A stretch of DNA of 64,000 nucleotides, from NCBI RefSeq assembly GCF_024868665.1, contig NC_079898.1, positions 5,032,096 to 5,096,095 of the forward strand, in the 5' to 3' direction. The notes beneath the pieces are model-generated. The model had not been told where the DNA came from and ran no database searches. It saw nothing but the letters and a program-made list of their open reading frames with translations. The stretch comes from Triplophysa rosa. Lineage: Eukaryota; Chordata; Actinopteri; Cypriniformes; Nemacheilidae. Numbering within the stretch: the first letter of the stretch is position 1; each line of letters starts with the position of its first letter. Both the position numbers and the translations under genes were made by a program. Positions 57,411 to 64,000 of this stretch are shown here, one piece after another.

Positions 57411-58984
57411 CTAATGCCTTTTATTGACATTATTTTAGTCCTTTTAATGATTTAATCTTCTTTAATCTGTTGAACACAGTATTCTTAATGTTCATTAGTA
57501 TTATGATTTGATTTTAAATGCCCATTCTTGTGCACGCTGTATTGTTTTTTTTCTTTTGTTAAAGAAGACGATCATCAAAAACTCAAATGTCAAGTAACTC
57601 AAATGAAAGGAATAGTAATGATAATAATAAAATCATGAATATAAATATAAAAACGAATAATATAAAAACATTCTACGTATTCTTACGTCAATTGTAAAAA
57701 TTAACTATTGATTAACAAACATTTGTTATGCTTTTATATCATGAATGTGATGAGAAAAAATAATAAACGTGCCAGTAAATTACTTTAAAATCAAATCGGA
57801 GTTATTAGCAAACAATTAACAAGAAATAATACTTGCTACGTCAAAGGATCGTGTCTTGCTTTATTTTGGCATCACGAAGAACTGATATTAACCTATACGA
57901 CGTGGCGTATATCCACCAGTAGAGGTCACTATAATCCCAGCTAAGTACAAAGGCTTTTACGCAGATATTAAAAATATACATAGGCTACACTAGAGTATAG
58001 ATAGGATATTTGAAGTATAGACAAGAACAGATAGCATGGTAGCATTAATGTCTACTGATGATAAGTGTCATGCAAATTAATGAAACAAATGTATGGTAAC
58101 TGCATCAAACTATAAGGTAAACTTGTTTAAGTTAAATAAAAATCTTACACATAATTATATTGTCAGTTATGACACAATTGATCGGCAATATCAACAGTTT
58201 TACTACAGATAGGATATTTTTGAAGCACTCAAACATTCTGTCAACCAATTTCAATCCTATTATCTTGTGCATTGAAAACGAAGCTTAATGGGCAGGGGGA
58301 GAATAGAAGTCATTGTTTCAGGTCCAGTAGATAGCTCTTTGATTAGCCAGGCCTTTGATTGTACTGTGATACTGGAGCTCTCACAGCTGCCAGCTGCTTT
58401 CCCGTCCGTGTTGGCATGCATTGGCATCTACCTGTAATCCAGTTAATTCTGCCGAAAGGTGGGTTTTAGCTACCAGAGAGCAGATGCACAGTACACAGCT
58501 GCTCAGAGGCAGAGGGAAGCGACGGTACTTAGGTGAATGGCAAAGGGTCTTACAGAAGCTGAGAAGTGGGAGCACCGCTACAGTTGGCACCGAGTGGTTA
58601 GGAACAGAAGAAGTATAAAGGCTGCATGCGTGATTGAACGGTGAACAAAGCAAGTAGTGAAAGCTCTCGCCATCTGCCCAAAGCTCTTCCGCACAGCTGT
58701 GCTCTTCTATATTTGTAGCATATCCAGTTTGCCTCTGTTTACACAGTGTAATAGCAGACTAGCATCTCAAAATGTCCTGGCACATTCTTTTGAAAGAATA
58801 AGTCCATCCACAGATGATGCGTATAGCAGTTAGATGCAATATGAGGCAGAGTTTTATGAATGTATAGACCCATCCTTAGCAAATCAATCTTAAAGTGTAC
58901 CATTTTGCATCACTGCAAATCAAACCACACCAGTGCCACGATCTAAAATACCTGTTACCTGTTGTTACAGGTAAAACAAGGCAT
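57411..58984. other. upstream intergenic, no gene seen
   Basis: AT-rich DNA upstream of mcph1. A less AT-rich part at 58370-58620 has short open frames on both strands with no recognisable domain. Confidence 0.4.
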
Positions 58985-59704
58985 TAAAGGGATAGTTCAC
59001 CCAAAAATATAAATTCTGTCATCATTTACTCACCCTCACCCACTGTATACATTTATTTGTTCTGATGTACACAAAGAAAGATATTTGGAAGAATGTTAGC
59101 AATTTTCAGTTCTCGGACATCATTGACTACCTTAGTAGAAAATGTTTTTTTTTGTTCTGTTGAACACAAAATGAGATGTTTTGAAGAATATAGGAAAGCA
59201 AACCGTTCTGAGACACCTTTGACTACCATTTACATTGTTCCTACTATTGTACTAGCCTGACTACGTCCGACTTCGTACTGCGCTCAATTTCAGTTCGCTT
59301 TTGTACTCTGATATAGTCTGATATAGCAAACCAGCTCCCAGATTATCTCTGGCTCCACACCAGCCGTCCAACCAACAGACAGAGGGCGGGCTGAGAGCCG
59401 TGACGTGGACGCTAAGCGCCGAATTTTGGATTGTAGTTTAGGTTAGGGAAATCTAAAACGACAGCGGACACGGGTACACCAATGATTTTAAACTTCAGAC
59501 AAGCCCCCACACGATCCCCCCCCACGAGAAAGTAAACGCTTGTCAATTATGCCCTTCCAGACTCTGTCTACGAAGCAAAGCGAAGTAGCAGAGTTTGGTA
59601 TTACCAGGCTACTATTGTACTCAATGATGCTCCAAAACTGAAAATTGCTAACATTCTTCCAAATATCTTTTCTTTTGTGTATTTTTGGGGGGGCTATCCC
59701 TTTA
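58985..59704. mobile_element. short MITE interrupted by a younger MITE
   Basis: Left TTAAAGGGATAGTTCACCCA and right GGGGGGGCTATCCCTTTAA, with arms CACAAAGAAAGATATTTGGA and TTCCAAATATCTTTTCTTTT. The 59253-59611 insertion splits it. Confidence 0.82.
59253..59611. mobile_element. nested MITE with TAGCCTG ends
   Basis: TAGCCTGACTACGTCCGACT to TTGGTATTACCAGGCTA, 359 bp, flanked by the perfect 9-bp repeat CTATTGTAC (59244-59252 and 59612-59620). Inner arms CTACGTCCGACTTCG and CTACGAAGCAAAGCGAAGTA are partly complementary. Confidence 0.88.
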
Positions 59705-59705
59705 A

Positions 59706-60200
59706 CACTGTATTAACCACAATAAAAATTAGGAGACCACTCCAGTTTTGCCTTCATTCAGTATTTTTGCATGTATTGTGCCAACTCCTGTCCAGTGTCT
59801 CTCGACTTTCAATAGGAACAAAGCTGGACATAAAGTCACCCAACAGCAATGTGAAAGACAGAGAGAATGCAAAGACACATGAAAACTGTGAACAAAAGCA
59901 GACTTATTCCATCAAAGCATTATTCCATAAAACATTAGTAATGTGTTGTTTAAACATGAACTTGTTGTCACTGAAGTATTTGAGATCTAGAAACATTGCT
60001 TTTTGTTATTTTGACCAATTTATCCCATTTCAATTTTCTGCAAATAAATGCGGATACAAAACAATATTTTTTATTTAAAACTGAGGAGAAATCTTGTCAC
60101 TTATTCACAATGGTACTTTTAGCTATACTTGAACACATACAAATATTAAGTAAATCATAATAAATTATTCTGGTCTCTTAATTTTTGCTGAGGCTGCATG
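59706..60200. repeat. possible Tc1-derived non-coding repeat
   Basis: AAAAATTAGGAGACCACTCC at the left and TCTGGTCTCTTAATTTTTGC at the right are imperfect inverted ends like those of common fish Tc1-type elements. No transposase in it. Confidence 0.45.
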
Positions 60201-61056
60201 TATATTATTTGCTGAATACATTTTTATGTGTTTATAGCTTTGCCTGATCAAAGATGCCTGAACAAGTTCTTCAGGATTACTATAAAGTTAAAGGCAGGTA
60301 TGTTTGATCAGGGTTGGAGGAAAGTAGACCCCGAAGACCACAGTTGAGACCCTCTGGTGTAAATAATAATCAAAGTTTGAGTTTTATTAGTAGTTCTCAT
60401 ATTGGGATAGGGATTTGAAGAAACCCTTAATCTAGTTTAAAAACTAATTCTCAACCCGCATTGTCTATAATGCCAACATGACTAATCATGTCAATAATTA
60501 CATTGTGTGGACTACTGAGGAGAAGTATGCTATTTCTTTATTAAGAGATAAACAAAGTTTCACCTGGTGGATAAAGGGGGGCAAAAGAAAAACATCCACG
60601 CCATATTTAGAAATTCGGGGGTGCACTCTTTTGCTTTGTGCAGTCAGTTTTCTTGTGATCAAGCATCACATTTTTGTCAGAAAATGTTTGAATTGTAAAC
60701 TTGTTTTTGTTAAAAAGAAGTTCCGAATATTATAATACAGAGCCAACATGTTAAACCGTGCACACATGAAACACAGGCAGAGTGCAGAAGAGCTGTAAAC
60801 CCCAAGCAAGTCACGGCTGATCTCTTTTTCAGTCACACTCTGTCCGAAGGCTCGGTGCAGATGTCCAGATTGCTTTACTGAATATGCATGCCAATTAATT
60901 ATTGATATGCTGGACCACTGACTGTCCAAGCCATCTGAATTAATGAGAGAGGAAGAAGAGGACACGTTTCTCCACACACTGCATTCTACATCTTTATATG
61001 TCAAGGTACATCTGCTCACCAAACCCAGCGGTGGATGCTGCGTTATCTGTTTGGCA
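60201..61056. other. upstream intergenic, no gene seen
   Basis: Nothing recognised. Small open frames have no domain or splice support. Confidence 0.4.
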
Positions 61057-61255
61057 CTGACATTCTTCCAAATATCTTCCTTTGTGTTTAGCAGAACAAA
61101 GAAATTTATACAGGTTTGGAACAACCCGAGAGTGAGTAAATGATGACATTTACATTTACATTTAGTCATTTAGCAGACGCTTTTATCCAAAGCGACTTAC
61201 AAAGAGTAATGTATGATGACAGAATTTTCATTTTTGGGTGAACTATCACTATAGA
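61057..61255. repeat. MITE right half containing a SINE tail
   Basis: CATTCTTCCAAATATCTTCC through TTTTTGGGTGAACTATCACT is a copy of the common MITE's right arm. It is interrupted at 61149-61212 by a fish SINE tail. Confidence 0.8.
61149..61212 (-). mobile_element. 64-bp SINE tail with target duplication
   Basis: TAGTCATTTAGCAGACGCTT then TTATCCAAAGCGACTTACAA is the conserved 3' end of cyprinid SINEs, inverted. It is flanked by ATGATGACA at 61140-61148 and 61213-61221. Only the tail is present, as in severe 5' truncation. Confidence 0.85.
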
Positions 61256-62179
61256 TGTCTTAGGAAGCAAATGTATTGGACGTCAATTTAAAGTACTTGT
61301 GTCATGTTAAAAAGAAAAAAGCAGACACTTTACAATAATTAATGAACCAATGATGTTCATCAGTATTCACCACCTACTTTGACACACACACATTTCCTCG
61401 GAGGTAACCTACTTCATGTAATTAGTGGAAAAGTGTCCATTAATGCCTAATTGAGACTGTGAATGCATGTGTGTTTGGTAACGTCAAAGCTTCGTGCATA
61501 AATAATGAAACACAAAATCATTAACACCAGGGAACATTCCAAACAGATGTTAGAAGGTCTTGAAAAACACCAGGCAGGTTAAGGATATGAGAACAACAAG
61601 AAACACATTGGATATTTCACAAATTGTAGCTTTATGGTGATGAATAACAATTTCATCATTAAAAATGTGGGACGATTTAAAACAATACCTCAAATGGTCA
61701 TATGAATTTTTCGCATGCCACATGACTTGTAAATGCGACAAAAACCCTGCGTTTCATTCCGAAGTGATCATCCCTATGCCCTACTCCCTTCGAAATTGCT
61801 CACCCCTGCTATAGGCCATTTGCAGACAAGACTTTCTGTTCCTCGTGACAAACATAAGAGAAACTGTGCATCAGACTGTAACAGCAATCATGTTTTTAAA
61901 CTTCTGGTGTTTACCTAAAGCTGGTAACAAGGAAAAGCCTTTGTTTTAAAAAATCGTATTGTTTGGTGCAACTTGGGGCGTAATGGCAGTGTGGTCTCAA
62001 AGTACCTGGTTCATACTATGAGAATGAAAATGACATTTAATGAAAAACATTAGCCCAAACGATTTTAGTTTGACCCACGCAGTAGCAAGTTAACAAGCAG
62101 AAGTCTGAAAATCCACTTTGAAGTCTATTCCTGTGGTGGTCCTTAGGCATCAATGTGGACTAAACTTTATGTCATTAAA

Positions 62180-62420
62180 TCAAATGTCTGGCTATGTGAT
62201 GAGACCCAAAGCTGACCCTTTGGATCTCATTGCTTGTGTACAAATGCAGCATCCGGCAGACAAACGGCGACAGCACTATCCTTGAAGTGAACCTTGGTGG
62301 GTGTAGCATTATGCTTTGGGGATGTTTATCTGTGGCATGAATTGGAAAAAGTTCAAATGGATGCTATAAACAGAGAAAATGCTGGAGGAAAAAGTTGTGC
62401 TGTATTCTGAGCTCTAAGAG
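62180..62420 (+). pseudogene. decayed Tc1-like transposase remnant
   Basis: ATGTGATGAGACCCAAAGCT recalls the W-D-E-T segment, and GTGGGTGTAGCATTATGCTT then TGGGGATGTTTATCTG recalls the GGGSIMLWGC segment of Tc1 transposases. Frames are broken. Confidence 0.6.
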
Positions 62421-62583
62421 TTGGAAAAATAATAGTCACTGTGGCATTACAGTACTTCAGACCAAAACTGTTCATGTCCCAGGGTGTCTCGCTGGTCCAC
62501 AGCATTTTGGGCAGAAGAAAACTGACCTGCTTATTGAACCGCATTGAATACACCAGCGCTAGTCAAAGCTCAACTGTTTTCTC

Positions 62584-62940
62584 TTAAAGGGATAGCTCAC
62601 CCAAAAAAGAAAATTCTGCCATCATTTACTCACCCTCTTGTCATGTCAAACCTGTATGACTTTATTTCTTCTGCAGAACACAAAAGAAGATGTTTTAAAG
62701 AATGTTGATGTCCGAACAGCGGTGGCTTCTATTGACCGAACAGCGAACAGCGGTGACTTCTATTGTATGGACACAAAACCAATGCAAGGGAATGGCTGCC
62801 ATTGTTGCTTGATCAACAACATTTTTCTAAATATCTTCTTTTGTGTTCTGCAGAAGAAAGAAACTCATACAGGTTTGACATGACAAGAGCGTGAGTAAAT
62901 GATGACAGCATTTTCATTTTTGGGTGAACTATCCCTTTAA
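62584..62940. mobile_element. complete short MITE
   Basis: TTAAAGGGATAGCTCACCCA to TTTTGGGTGAACTATCCCTT and TAA. Internal tandem ACCGAACAGCG. This is the best-preserved copy of the window's commonest element family. Confidence 0.85.
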
Positions 62941-64000
62941 GACTTCTTTAAGTTCACATAGTGACAAAGTGAACCAGTACGTTTAGAGCAGGTACCAATG
63001 TAGCAAACATGGCAAAAACGAATTGAATAAACTCTACAAATATTCAATGTTTTACAGTCTGCATTGAGCTTAAAATAGCCATCAGAATGACACTCGAGCA
63101 GACACTCGACAGTAGATGAAGGATGCTTGGAAATCATAACCCTGTTCCATCTCAGTTCCTTTATGCATAATATCTGTTATACCAACAATTAGGCCATTGA
63201 AAGAGGGTCGGCGGTTGAGATCTTCAATTACATCCCTGACAGGTTCCAATATCAGCCGTGTCAGTAACAAATCAACAGAATTACTTCAGCTAAACAGAGG
63301 AAAAGAGTGTCATGATGCTGAAAGATGTGAAGAGCACACACAGAGGGACTACTGATCAGTCACTCAATTCTGAATATCAATAATCATACTGGATGACTCC
63401 GAGGGTTTAACATGAGTTGAACTGGTGTTCATTATGAACTTTATTGGGTGAAAATATGGTGTCTAAAGCAATATGCTATTAAGAGAGCATGCATTAAAAT
63501 TGGACAGGTGGTCAGCTATGAAGCCCCATTGAGAGGTTTGAACACATCCAATTATGACACATCCAATTAAAATGCAAGACTTGTTTTCACAGTCATCAAC
63601 ACACTGAATCGATGTTGTTACATGTTAGCTTAACAAGCTTAGTATTTAACAAAAAGGCAATAACTAAAAAAGACATATTAAAGAGTACATAACATGATAT
63701 CATGAAAATGACATTTCATGCAGTGTGTAATGTTGCCGTGTTTGAAAGTAAGCAGTCTGCCAAGTTGTAAATTTGCTAGGACCCGCCTACGTTTTGCTAG
63801 GACTGCCCACGAAAACTTCACTCTTCTCCCCCAAACACTGTAGCTCATGAGCCTCATTCGCTGCAGACCAATCACAGCAGACTAGACCATCTGACCAATC
63901 ACGTCAGACTAGGCTAGCGGAAAGGAGGGGATTAGACAGATGCATTGCAGAACGAATCATTTGAGAGTCAGTCAAGAAGTAAGGTAAGAATAACTGCCTA
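62941..64000. other. upstream intergenic, no gene seen
   Basis: From about 63670 a low-copy-looking block with repeated GCTAGGAC and GACCAATCAC motifs may be an older repeat. No exon found up to the window edge. Confidence 0.35.

Noticed and set aside
57411..64000. Exons of the next upstream gene.
   Set aside because: I looked on both strands for open segments with splice sites and familiar motifs and found only transposon remnants.

Overview
This window is vertebrate nuclear DNA, most probably from a cypriniform (carp or zebrafish-like) teleost. The evidence is short GT-AG exons in long AT-rich introns, fish-type microsatellites, and a dense load of hAT, Tc1, Harbinger and TTAA-flanked DNA transposons, tRNA-derived SINEs and a CR1/L2/Rex-type LINE. 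One assembly gap of Ns lies at 6262-6419.

Three protein-coding genes can be assembled exon by exon with matching splice phases. (1) agpat5 (minus strand), a membrane lysophosphatidic-acid acyltransferase: exons at 11965-12183, 4705-4777, 4245-4360, 3135-3224 and 285-375. The remaining 3' exons lie beyond the left edge. (2) mcph1 (minus strand), microcephalin: thirteen coding exons between 56210 and 15454 carrying BRCT1, a large central exon, BRCT2 and BRCT3. A short first exon is expected near 57.2 kb but has no clear ATG. (3) angpt2 (plus strand), the angiopoietin-2 ligand of the TIE2 receptor: nine exons from 23876 to 40068 encoding 492 residues, with every splice phase consistent. angpt2 lies wholly inside the mcph1 intron between the second BRCT2 exon and the first BRCT3 exon, on the opposite strand. 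From established knowledge, the human ANGPT2/MCPH1/AGPAT5 locus has the same arrangement.

Layout: 1-12.9 kb is agpat5 and its promoter side. 13-15.4 kb is intergenic with a LINE 3' end. 15.4-57.3 kb is mcph1, with angpt2 embedded at 23.9-40.9 kb. 57.4-64 kb is upstream intergenic DNA in which I recognise no gene. The genes share no pathway; the grouping is conserved synteny.

The most unusual material is in the mobile elements. A 60-bp minisatellite rich in CACGTG sits inside a hAT-like element in angpt2 intron 4. A Harbinger-type element in the same intron carries a MADF (Myb-like) exon. Two nearly identical ~1.05 kb elements at 8.2 and 10.2 kb retain a splice donor, an acceptor and a poly(A) signal, and flank a hAT copy. 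Several nested insertions have perfect target duplications. A perfect inverted repeat of hAT termini lies at 28.15 kb. In angpt2 itself, a Gly-to-Cys change in the receptor-binding tip deserves a check. All assignments come from reading the sequence; no database search was run.
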